Source: Verrucomicrobiales bacterium
GTDB taxonomy: Bacteria > Verrucomicrobiota > Verrucomicrobiia > Limisphaerales > UBA11358
Reading direction: 5' to 3'
DNA: 64,000 bases
NCBI GenBank assembly: GCA_028712475.1
Contig: JAQTQB010000004.1
Coordinates: 177,039 to 241,038, forward strand
A program made the position numbers and the translations under genes. Below, in pieces: positions 57,518 to 64,000 of the stretch. The notes below the pieces were generated by a model, which was not told the origin of the DNA, made no database searches, and worked only from the letters and a program-made list of their open reading frames with translations. The first letter of the stretch is position 1; the number at the start of each line of letters is the position of its first letter.

Positions 57518-58357
57518 ATGCGCCTCTTCGAAGCCATCATTGATGCGAACCACCGGGCGGTGGCCGGCGACGCGAGCGCGGGCCTGCGTCCGGCGGATTT
57601 CGCCGATAACCTGCCGATCATCGCGCTGACGTGCATTGATCCGCGCTTGAACGCGCTGTTCCCGAACGTGCTCGGGATTCCGGGCGACCAGTTCATCTGG
57701 ATGCGCAACGCGGGCAACATCGTCACCGGGCCATTGAGCAGCACCATGCGCTCGCTCGCGCTGGCGTGCGCGGTCAAGGGCGGCCAGGAGGTCGCCATCA
57801 TCGGCCATACGGACTGCCAGATCTGCAAGACGACGACCATGCAGTTGCTCGACCTGTTGAAAACAGCGGGCGTGGAGCGCGCCGGATTGCCGGAAAACCT
57901 AAACGAATTTTTCGGCATGTTTGCGACGGAACGGCAGAACGTCATCAAGGCCTGCGACATCGTCCGGCACAGCCCGCTCATCGGCCCGAAAATCCCCGTG
58001 CACGGTCTGCTCGTGGACATCGAGACGGGCAAGTTGGAATGGCTGGTGAACGGTTATGAGGTGTGGCAGCGGCCGGCATCGCTGGTGAAAAATGTTTTTT
58101 CGACGCTGGCCGGGGCTTCCACGGAAGAACTGGGCGGCGGACCGCTGGCCGGTTTTCAATTCGGCGAAATGAAATTTCCCGAGTCAAAGATCGGCGAGAT
58201 CGCGGCCAAGGCCGGGGATTGGCTGGCCAAGAAAGTCGAGCAGATTGAAGCCAAACCGGCACCTTCGCCTTTGCCTTCTGCGCCATCGCGTCCGCAGAAA
58301 ATCCCGTTGCCACCGCCCATCCGTCCGCGAATCATTGTGCGCCGGGAAGGAAATTGA
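57518..58357 (+). CDS. beta-class carbonic anhydrase
   Basis: 279 residues. Zinc-site motifs of beta carbonic anhydrases are present: 'ALTCIDPRLNALFP' (Cys and the Asp-Arg dyad), 'WMRNAGNIV' and 'IIGHTDCQICK' (His and Cys). 'GPLSSTMRSLALACAVKGGQ' and 'VHGLLVDIETGKLEWLVNGY' complete the fold. The C-terminal ~70 residues are a Pro-rich, charged tail outside the domain. It hydrates CO2 in the cytoplasm. The start at 57518 is duplicated at 56445 because a BRO gene inserted there; the intact gene keeps its own ATG but lost its original upstream region. Confidence 0.85.
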   Translation: MRLFEAIIDANHRAVAGDASAGLRPADFADNLPIIALTCIDPRLNALFPNVLGIPGDQFIWMRNAGNIVTGPLSSTMRSLALACAVKGGQEVAIIGHTDCQICKTTTMQLLDLLKTAGVERAGLPENLNEFFGMFATERQNVIKACDIVRHSPLIGPKIPVHGLLVDIETGKLEWLVNGYEVWQRPASLVKNVFSTLAGASTEELGGGPLAGFQFGEMKFPESKIGEIAAKAGDWLAKKVEQIEAKPAPSPLPSAPSRPQKIPLPPPIRPRIIVRREGN

Positions 58358-58414
58358 AAAATCTTCGTGATTGAATCCGCTGGCGGGCTGGATAGAATGG
58401 GCGTTCCAATGGTT

Positions 58415-58492
58415 CGGGGCGTAGCGTAGTCCGGCTAGCGCGCTTGCTTGGGGTGCAAGAGGTCGGGAGTTCAAATCTCCCCGCCCCGACCA
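58415..58492 (+). tRNA. tRNA-Pro (anticodon GGG)
   Basis: Acceptor CGGGGCG / CGCCCCG, D-arm, anticodon stem CTTGC/GCAAG with loop TTGGGGT (anticodon GGG), T-arm GGGAG-TTCAAAT-CTCCC, discriminator A and encoded CCA (58490-58492). The C1:G72 start pair is typical of proline tRNA. Confidence 0.96.
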
Positions 58493-58510
58493 TTTACTGC
58501 CGGTTTATTT

Positions 58511-58906
58511 CTATTCGGACAGCAACGGGGTGAGGGTAAGATTCATATTTCCGACCGCCACTTCAAAAGGTTTTCCAGCTTTGGTGACTACCTGCACAAC
58601 GCTAAGATCCTTGGTTTTCCCGTTGGTGCCTTTGGATTCAAGCGACATGGTGAGCTGGATACTGCTGCGGCCAAGAAGAGTGGGCTTGATGGTGCAGCTT
58701 TTTCCCGCACCGAGGTTGACGCACGTTTCGTAGTGGTTCGTCAGTGAAAGTTCGCCCAGATTTTTATTGGTCGCACACTGGGAGGCAATCTCCACGGCCG
58801 ACACGGGCTTGGTCGCGCCAGCTTTCTTTGCCGTCGTGCAACTGGATGGGAGAAGGCCAAGCCAGGCCACCAGCGCAGTCGTCAAAATTTTTGTAAGCCA
58901 CATCAC
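58511..58906 (-). CDS. hypothetical lipoprotein
   Basis: 131 residues with a lipoprotein signal 'MMWLTKILTTALVAWLGLLP' and lipobox SSC near residue 23. The mature region has conserved-looking cysteines ('ASQCATN', 'YETCVNLGAGKSCTIKP') and beta strands ('SSIQLTMSLESKG', 'VAVGNMNLTLTPLL'). It is similar to short verrucomicrobial envelope proteins but not to a named family. It converges with the tRNA-Pro gene. Confidence 0.6.
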   Translation of the reverse strand: MMWLTKILTTALVAWLGLLPSSCTTAKKAGATKPVSAVEIASQCATNKNLGELSLTNHYETCVNLGAGKSCTIKPTLLGRSSIQLTMSLESKGTNGKTKDLSVVQVVTKAGKPFEVAVGNMNLTLTPLLSE

Positions 58907-59109
58907 GCCTGTTCAAAAGCAAATGTCAGGCCGTATTTGGCCGTAGTCGCAAGGGAGATAAAACCATCTAGAAAACGGCGGCGCGACCGGCGCGATGATG
59001 TTTGAGTGTCCTAAAATTGGGAAAAGTGTCAGCAATCTGGCCGCAGGGTGAATGATAAGCCGTAAATGCTGCCTCAAAATGTTGGCTTCGTTTGTGCTGA
59101 TTGAAAACC

Positions 59110-59280
59110 ATGAAAACAACTGTCTGTAAGGTGAAACGCAGCGGAATTTATTATCTCATGACCACCATCGCCCCCATCAACGAAGCGCGCAGCGCCCGGT
59201 TTGACATCTGGGGTGCGGCGGTGGTGGTTGCCCTGCTGCTCGGAACCGCAGGCCTGGTGCGCCTGATTTTAACCGCTTAA
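59110..59280 (+). CDS. small membrane protein
   Basis: A 56-residue frame: MKTTVCKVKRSGIYYLMTTI, then APINEARSARFDIWG and a C-terminal TM helix ('AAVVVALLLGTAGLVRLIL'). An alternative start is Met17 (59158). Codon usage is GC-rich like coding DNA, and the stop is followed at once by the convergent CvpA gene end. No family recognised. Confidence 0.45.
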   Translation: MKTTVCKVKRSGIYYLMTTIAPINEARSARFDIWGAAVVVALLLGTAGLVRLILTA

Positions 59281-59302
59281 TGCGACGTCCGGCATCCGCG
59301 CA

Positions 59303-60538
59303 TCAATCGGCGCGGTCAAAGATCAACGTGTTCTTGTCGTCCTTGAGCGTCAGCCGCGCGCCGCTGGTCTGCGCGGTCATGGACTTGTTCTCCCCATCGC
59401 TGGCAAGGGTCAGATTGTAATTTCCATCTTTGGCCGTCCATGAACCTTTCCAAGTGGTTGTTTCGGTCGTGGGCGGCGTGCCGGGCTTGATGCGCGGCAG
59501 ATTTTTCAAAAAGGCCTGGCCATCGCTGCCCGCCACGAACCTCGTGTCCGCATACGCCTGCGTCATCCAGGCGCGGGCCGCTCTCATTTCGGTGGCCGTG
59601 TAGTTGGGATGCGCCTGGCGCAACATGGCGACCGTGGTGCTGACGCTAAAATCCCAGCGCCCCAGAATGGTTTCCGCATCATACTTGGCCGACTTGCCGG
59701 TGTTGAGATAATTGGTCAGGTCATCAAAATTGTTCTGCGCCGTCGTCCAGACGATTTCCGTCAGCTCACTGTTTTGAAGAAAAGTTTTAACCTGCGGATC
59801 ATTCAGCAATTGCCCCATCGGCGCGTGCGAATTCCAGGCGTTGGTGAAATCAGGATTCCGCGTTAGCTGCTGCAAATCATCCCGCTCCGCCAGTGAAATG
59901 AACGCCGGATAACTCGACAGCCGGTCGGTCAATTGCGGATTCTGGCAGATCAAACCCGCCAGATCGGCCATCTTGTAAAAATTATCCGGCATGGTCACGA
60001 GCGCGCGCGCCGGCTTCGCCATGCCCGTGTTTTCCAGGTCATGCCCCATGCGGTTGACCAGTTTTGTCACCCGCGATTCATCATCGGAAGCCGCGACCTG
60101 CGCCGACCAATAGCTGAAATTAAAAATCAAAAAACTCACCAGCACGATGTAAGCAGTGCCGTTCAACGCCCCGATACAAGCGCCGAGCCGGGCATTCATT
60201 CGTTCCCACAACGCCAGCCGCAGATCGCCCGCGTTGTATTTGTAATAGACCTCGACTTTGCGATGCAGAAAAAATCCCGCCATCCTGAACAAGATCAGCA
60301 CAAGAAAGAATCCCAGGATCGGTGCGAGCGCCCAGATTACCGTGGGATTGTGAATTCCGACGTGCGGAAGCAACGGCTTGAAAATTTTCCCGGCAACCGT
60401 GGCCAGCAGTCCGCCGAAAACAATGCCCACAAATGTGAACGCCGCATTGATCGCCCCCAGCTTATGGCCGAGAGCTATCGCCGCCGCCAGCAACACCAGA
60501 GCAAGAATCCAAATGGTCATGGCCACAGTAAAAATCAT
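59303..60538 (-). CDS. CvpA family membrane protein with long C-terminal domain
   Basis: 411 residues. The first 170 residues are CvpA-like with four TM helices ('WILALVLLAAAIALGHKLG', 'AAFTFVGIVFGGLLATVAG', 'VIWALAPILGFFLVLILFRM', 'ALNGTAYIVLVSFLIFNFS'). CvpA proteins in other bacteria contribute to envelope homeostasis. The C-terminal ~240 residues are predicted soluble and include helical blocks ('FYKMADLAGLICQNPQLTDR') and a small beta domain ('WKGSWTAKDGNYNLTLASDG') like lipocalin-type domains. ATG 60538 is chosen; the frame is open to 61330 but that part is antisense to the glycosyltransferase. Met7 is also possible. Confidence 0.75.
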   Translation of the reverse strand: MIFTVAMTIWILALVLLAAAIALGHKLGAINAAFTFVGIVFGGLLATVAGKIFKPLLPHVGIHNPTVIWALAPILGFFLVLILFRMAGFFLHRKVEVYYKYNAGDLRLALWERMNARLGACIGALNGTAYIVLVSFLIFNFSYWSAQVAASDDESRVTKLVNRMGHDLENTGMAKPARALVTMPDNFYKMADLAGLICQNPQLTDRLSSYPAFISLAERDDLQQLTRNPDFTNAWNSHAPMGQLLNDPQVKTFLQNSELTEIVWTTAQNNFDDLTNYLNTGKSAKYDAETILGRWDFSVSTTVAMLRQAHPNYTATEMRAARAWMTQAYADTRFVAGSDGQAFLKNLPRIKPGTPPTTETTTWKGSWTAKDGNYNLTLASDGENKSMTAQTSGARLTLKDDKNTLIFDRAD

Positions 60539-60628
60539 TTGCAGCAAAAAGCACGCGGAAAATGCGACTGACACCCCTGCCCCATTCCCACGTTGAAACC
60601 TGTCGGCGGATGAAGCACATTCCGCGCA

Positions 60629-61354
60629 GTGAAAATTTCCGTCGTCATTCCCGCCTTCAATGAGGAACGGCTGCTCGGCCAGTCCCTCGCGCAAATCAAA
60701 ACGGCGGCCAATGCCTTCACGCAACGCGGCTGGGAGGTGGAATTGATCGTGTGCAACAACAACTCCACGGACCGCACGGCGGAAATCGCCCGCGCGGCGG
60801 GAGCCATCGTCGTGTTTGAGCCGGTCAACCAGATCGGTCGCGCCCGCAACTGCGGCGCACTGGCGGCGACCGGCGGCTGGCTGATTTTTGTGGATGCCGA
60901 TTCGCATCCGAGCGCGGGACTCTTCGCCGATGTCGCGGAGCAGATTGTTTCCGGCCAATGTCTCGCGGGCGGCGCGACCATTCGAATAGACACCCGCGAC
61001 CGCACCGCGCGCACCGTCACCTGGGCCTGGAACTGCGCCAGCCGGATGCGCAGACTGCTCGCCGGCTCGTTTATTTTCTGCGACACGGCGGTGTTCCGAA
61101 AAATCGGCGGGTTCAGCGACAGACTTTTCGTCGCCGAAGAACTGGAGCTGACCCAGCGGTTGCGGAGGCACGCCAAAGAAACCGGCAAACGCATCGTCAT
61201 TCTGCACCGGCATCCGCTCGTCACGTCCGCGCGGAAAATGCACCTCTACACCAAGCTCGAACATCTCCGGTTTCTGGCCAGCGTGATTTTCAGCAATGGC
61301 CGCGCCCTGACCAGTCGCGACGCGGCGCATCTGTGGTATGACGGACGGCGGTGA
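60629..61354 (+). CDS. glycosyltransferase family 2
   Basis: 241 residues from GTG 60629. 'ISVVIPAFNEERLLGQSLAQ' is the GT2 donor-binding start, 'VCNNNSTDRTAEIAR' holds the first Asp, and 'LIFVDADSHPS' is the DxD motif. It ends soon after the core fold with no TM helix, as in cytoplasmic GT2 enzymes. Acceptor unknown. Divergent from the CvpA gene across 90 bp. Confidence 0.85.
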   Translation: MKISVVIPAFNEERLLGQSLAQIKTAANAFTQRGWEVELIVCNNNSTDRTAEIARAAGAIVVFEPVNQIGRARNCGALAATGGWLIFVDADSHPSAGLFADVAEQIVSGQCLAGGATIRIDTRDRTARTVTWAWNCASRMRRLLAGSFIFCDTAVFRKIGGFSDRLFVAEELELTQRLRRHAKETGKRIVILHRHPLVTSARKMHLYTKLEHLRFLASVIFSNGRALTSRDAAHLWYDGRR

Positions 61355-61358
61355 TTAC

Positions 61359-61434
61359 CTGGTGGGGCGAGCGTCCTCGCGAGCCGTGGTGGCCGCCTGC
61401 AAAGACCGGCTCGCGGGGACGCTCTTCCCACCAG
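61359..61434. repeat. palindromic intergenic element
   Basis: Left arm CTGGTGGGGCGAGCGTCCTC plus GCGAGCC, right arm GGCTCGCGGGGACGCTCTTC plus CCACCAG: near inverted complements around a 22-bp centre. A different family from the GTAGGAG repeats. It lies between the glycosyltransferase and HIT genes, 4 bp after a stop codon. Confidence 0.85.
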
Positions 61435-61483
61435 TCACAGCGCCAGTTTTGACTTTCCACGTTTCGCTCATTATCCTGCGCGC

Positions 61484-61969
61484 ATGGACTCACTGCACGC
61501 ACCGTGGCGCATCGAATACATTCTCGCGCGGAAACCGGAATTCAAGGAAGGCCTCTTCGCGCGTATCGCGCAATCTTCCAATGACGAGACGCACTTCGTT
61601 GTCGCGCGTGACCGCACCTGTTTCGCGCTGCTGAACCGCTATCCTTACAATGGCGGGCACCTGATGGTCGTGCCTTACAAGGAAGTGCCGGACTTGAACG
61701 GGCTGACGGATGAGGAGCTCGCCGATCTCTGGAAGCTCGTGCGCCGCTGCCTCAACGCGCTGACGGCCGTGATGAAGCCGGACGGGTTCAACGTGGGCAT
61801 CAACCTCGGCAAGGTTGCGGGCGCGGGCATTCTGGAACATCTGCACATCCACATCGTGCCGCGCTGGAACGGCGACACGAATTTCATGCCGGTCATCGCC
61901 AACACGGGCGTCCTGCCGGATGCGCTGAAGGAAATCGCAGCGAAACTGCGGGCGGAATTGGGGAAATGA
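61484..61969 (+). CDS. HIT family hydrolase / Ap4A phosphorylase-like
   Basis: 161 residues with the histidine triad in 'ILEHLHIHIVPRWNGDTNF' (HxHxH) and 'NRYPYNGGHLMVVPYKEV' upstream, the typical HIT/Ap4A_phos fold. The proteobacterial type of this length hydrolyses dinucleoside polyphosphates or nucleoside phosphoramidates. Conserved 'PDGFNVGINLGKVAGAG' also matches. The start MDSLHAPWRIEYI is typical of the family. Confidence 0.92.
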   Translation: MDSLHAPWRIEYILARKPEFKEGLFARIAQSSNDETHFVVARDRTCFALLNRYPYNGGHLMVVPYKEVPDLNGLTDEELADLWKLVRRCLNALTAVMKPDGFNVGINLGKVAGAGILEHLHIHIVPRWNGDTNFMPVIANTGVLPDALKEIAAKLRAELGK

Positions 61970-62117
61970 CTTCTGACAGATGCCGCAGGCAGGCGATGTC
62001 TTAATTTGAACTGTGGCCTTGCCTCAATTGGGTGGACAGCGCTGGGTGACGCATGAAGCATGGTTGATTGAATTGAGTTACAAAACCCACAAGGGGACTG
62101 TCAGCCGGGCGCGCTGT

Positions 62118-62216
62118 GGAGTCCTGCACGCGCCAGTGCGGGGCGAAGCGTGGCGCGGTCTGGGCGAGATAACTTCCAATCAGCCCGTTCGCGCCGGTGA
62201 TCCAAGCGAGTTTCAT
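62118..62216 (-). pseudogene. 5' fragment of an rmlD-like NAD-dependent epimerase/reductase
   Basis: The frame reads MKLAWITGANGLIGSYLAQT then APRFAPHWRV, an excellent Rossmann start of an RmlD/NAD(P)-dependent sugar-nucleotide reductase, whose usual length is about 290 residues. After about 33 residues homology ends and the frame continues with unrelated residues until a stop near 62001. Nothing else of the gene is present in the window, so this is a fragment. Confidence 0.6.
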
Positions 62217-62317
62217 GCTGGCAAATCATTACGCGGCACAATGTCAAAGTCAAAGCGGGCCTTGTGGGCGAAAAGGGTTGTGGATTCATCAACAAGCTGA
62301 TAATCGGGAGTCGATTT

Positions 62318-63901
62318 ATGAGAAGATTTTTGTCCTGGTTCTCGTTGTTCCTGGTTATGGGCATCCCTGCTTGTGTAAATGTAATGATTGATGCCCAGAA
62401 TCACTTGGATGATGGCGCTAAAAAATTCAACAATGGTGATTTCAACGGTGCTATCACGAATTTCTCCAACGCCATTCAATTAATCCCGAAGTATGAGAAC
62501 GGCTATTTCGCTCGCGGTATGGCGAAGTCAGCGAACGGTGATCCCGATGGCGCGATCGCCGATTACACCAAAGCCATCGAATTGAAACCCAACTATGCCG
62601 AGGCCTACAACAATCGCGCCCTTGCGAAAATAGATAAATACGATTCTGATGGCGCGATCGCCGATTGCACTAAAGCCATTGGTCTGAAGACGGATTACTC
62701 CACTGCATTCAACACTCGCGGTATTGCGAAGGAGGATAAAGGCGACCTTGATGGCGCGATGGACGATTTTAACAAAGCCATCGGATTGAGACCGGACGAT
62801 GCTGTTGCCTATAACAGCCGCGGTTTAGCCAAGAGCAAGAGGAACGATCTTGATGGCGCAATGGCCGATTACAACAGGGCCATCGAATTGATGCCAGACT
62901 TTGCTGGCGCCTATCACAATCGCGGCATTGCGAAGCACAACAATGGCGATCTTGACGGGGCAATTGCGGATTATAACAGAGCCATCGAATTGAAGCCCAA
63001 CTTTGCTGATGCCTACAACGATCGCGCCGCCGCCAAGAACAAGAAAGGCGATGTTGATGGCGCGAAAGCTGATTCCACAAAAGCCGCTGAGTTGAAACCC
63101 AACGGCGCCTTTGCCTTCAATAATCGTGGCTATGCGAAAGTCAAAAAAGGTGATTTCGATGGCGCGATTGCCGATTGCTCCAAAGCTATCGAATTGAAGG
63201 CGGACTTTGCTCTTGCCTATTACAATCGCGGTATCGCGAAGGCCGAGAAAAAAGATTACTATGGGGCGACCGCTGATTTCAGCAAAGTAATCGAATTGAA
63301 GCCAAACGATGCTGGCGCTTACGGTGATCGCGGCATGGCAAAGTTAGTGCAAGGCGATCTCGACGGGGCAATGGCCGATTGCTCCAAAGCCATTGAGCTG
63401 AAGCCGAACTTTGCTCTTGCCTATCATAATCGCGGTGCTGCCAAGAAGAGGAAGGGCGATCTCGATGGGGCGATTGCCGACTGTTCCAAAGCCATCGAGT
63501 TAAAACCAGACAATTCTCGCGCTTACAACGATCGCGGGTGGTTCGAATACTTGGAAAACGATTTCGACAGTGCAATAAGCGATGCCACCCATGCCATTCA
63601 ACTGAATTCACAAAACGGCCATGCTTACGGCACACGCGGCTGGGCACGCTACGGCAAAGGGGATGTTGCAGGCGCACTTGAGGACTGCAAGAAAGCGGTT
63701 GAACTGAATAAAACGGACACTGCCAGCGCCGCTTTTGACCAGGGAATGATTAATTTCATCAACGGCTATTACGGCAAAGCCATTGAGTCATGGCAAAACG
63801 CCATCAAGCAGAATTCTTCGAGTCAACGAGAACTTCAGCCTTGGATAGAAAAAGCCAAGGCAAGACAAAGCGCAGTAATACCAACTACGTTAATAATGTA
63901 G
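62318..63901 (+). CDS. secreted/anchored tetratricopeptide repeat protein
   Basis: 527 residues. An N-terminal hydrophobic signal ('RFLSWFSLFLVMGIPAC', possible lipobox near Cys18) is followed by 13-14 TPR units with consensus 'AYNNRGxAKxxKGDLDGAIA' and 'DCSKAIELKPNFALA'. The repeats are so regular at the DNA level that they look recently expanded. TPR proteins scaffold other proteins; the partner is unknown. The frame upstream of 62318 overlaps non-coding DNA. More AT-rich than its neighbours. Confidence 0.85.
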   Translation: MRRFLSWFSLFLVMGIPACVNVMIDAQNHLDDGAKKFNNGDFNGAITNFSNAIQLIPKYENGYFARGMAKSANGDPDGAIADYTKAIELKPNYAEAYNNRALAKIDKYDSDGAIADCTKAIGLKTDYSTAFNTRGIAKEDKGDLDGAMDDFNKAIGLRPDDAVAYNSRGLAKSKRNDLDGAMADYNRAIELMPDFAGAYHNRGIAKHNNGDLDGAIADYNRAIELKPNFADAYNDRAAAKNKKGDVDGAKADSTKAAELKPNGAFAFNNRGYAKVKKGDFDGAIADCSKAIELKADFALAYYNRGIAKAEKKDYYGATADFSKVIELKPNDAGAYGDRGMAKLVQGDLDGAMADCSKAIELKPNFALAYHNRGAAKKRKGDLDGAIADCSKAIELKPDNSRAYNDRGWFEYLENDFDSAISDATHAIQLNSQNGHAYGTRGWARYGKGDVAGALEDCKKAVELNKTDTASAAFDQGMINFINGYYGKAIESWQNAIKQNSSSQRELQPWIEKAKARQSAVIPTTLIM

Positions 63902-64000
63902 TATAACGACTGGAGAGGAAGTGTTTACTTGATCGAGCAGCCAGTTAAAAATAAGGGAGCGAACCCGGCGGGCGTCCCGCCAGAAGCGTTGGAGTTCATC

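Noticed and set aside
56444..57569. Insertion sequence carrying the BRO-family gene
   Set aside because: There are no terminal inverted repeats at the junctions, no transposase and a 53-bp duplication that is too long for known IS target duplications.

Overview
The window looks like chromosomal DNA of a verrucomicrobial bacterium, probably near the Pedosphaera/Limisphaerales group. The reasons are three secreted proteins that share a C-terminal module ending in an F-F/Y-R/T-L signature, a long plastid/Chlamydia-type IspG, a cdsA-dxr-rseP-ispG cluster, an EboE protein, and palindromic intergenic repeats of a kind I associate with these genomes. This placement is inference; no rRNA gene is present. 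Most genes are GC-rich, but several accessory genes are visibly more AT-rich.

Layout. 1-2.3 kb: a tightly packed accessory operon on the minus strand (unknown 535-residue protein, PIN-toxin remnant, DUF6883, DUF4926). 2.3-4.5 kb: fumarase and phosphofructokinase. 4.7-6.8 kb: a secreted protein and a radical SAM protein. 7.0-10.3 kb: a signalling island (cNMP-binding protein, PocR-AraC regulator, PAS histidine kinase, NarL-type regulator). 10.3-16.0 kb: guanine deaminase, PIG-L deacetylase, P1B metal ATPase, GTP-type PEP carboxykinase. 16.0-24.9 kb: a nucleotidyltransferase pair, cardiolipin synthase, a secreted DUF4412-like protein, alaS and a hybrid kinase; two decayed alaS ends bracket this block. 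25.3-27.9 kb: a large leucine-rich-repeat surface protein. 28.3-30.5 kb: 6S RNA, rarA and fau. 30.5-35.4 kb: a lipoprotein, a coiled-coil protein, EboE, an LptF/G permease, an SDR and a FUSC protein. 35.6-41.1 kb: tRNA-Ala(CGC), cdsA, dxr, rseP, ispG. 42.4-47.1 kb: dnaJ, rsmE, accD, comF and a protein kinase. 47.1-50.4 kb: an M16 peptidase translationally coupled to a UPF0175/DUF3368 toxin-antitoxin pair. 50.4-56.4 kb: an FG-GAP protein, a CII-like regulator, NfeD/flotillin, small membrane proteins and two zinc-ribbon paralogues. 56.4-58.5 kb: a BRO/DinD-like gene that split a beta carbonic anhydrase gene and left a 53-bp duplication, then tRNA-Pro(GGG). 58.5-64 kb: a lipoprotein, CvpA, a glycosyltransferase, a HIT protein, an rmlD-like fragment and a TPR protein. 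The last 100 bases hold nothing I recognise.

How the genes fit together. The core is housekeeping: central carbon metabolism (fumarase, Pfk, PckG), isoprenoid and phospholipid synthesis (Dxr, IspG, CdsA, cardiolipin synthase, AccD), envelope maintenance (RseP, LptF/G, flotillin) and translation (AlaS, two tRNAs, RsmE). Overlaid on it are signs of genome remodelling. These are palindromic repeats between and inside genes, in-frame heptamer repeats in two unrelated proteins, two alaS fossils, and the BRO insertion with its family of covarying hairpins. The hairpin family and the alaS fossils are the observations I would follow first.
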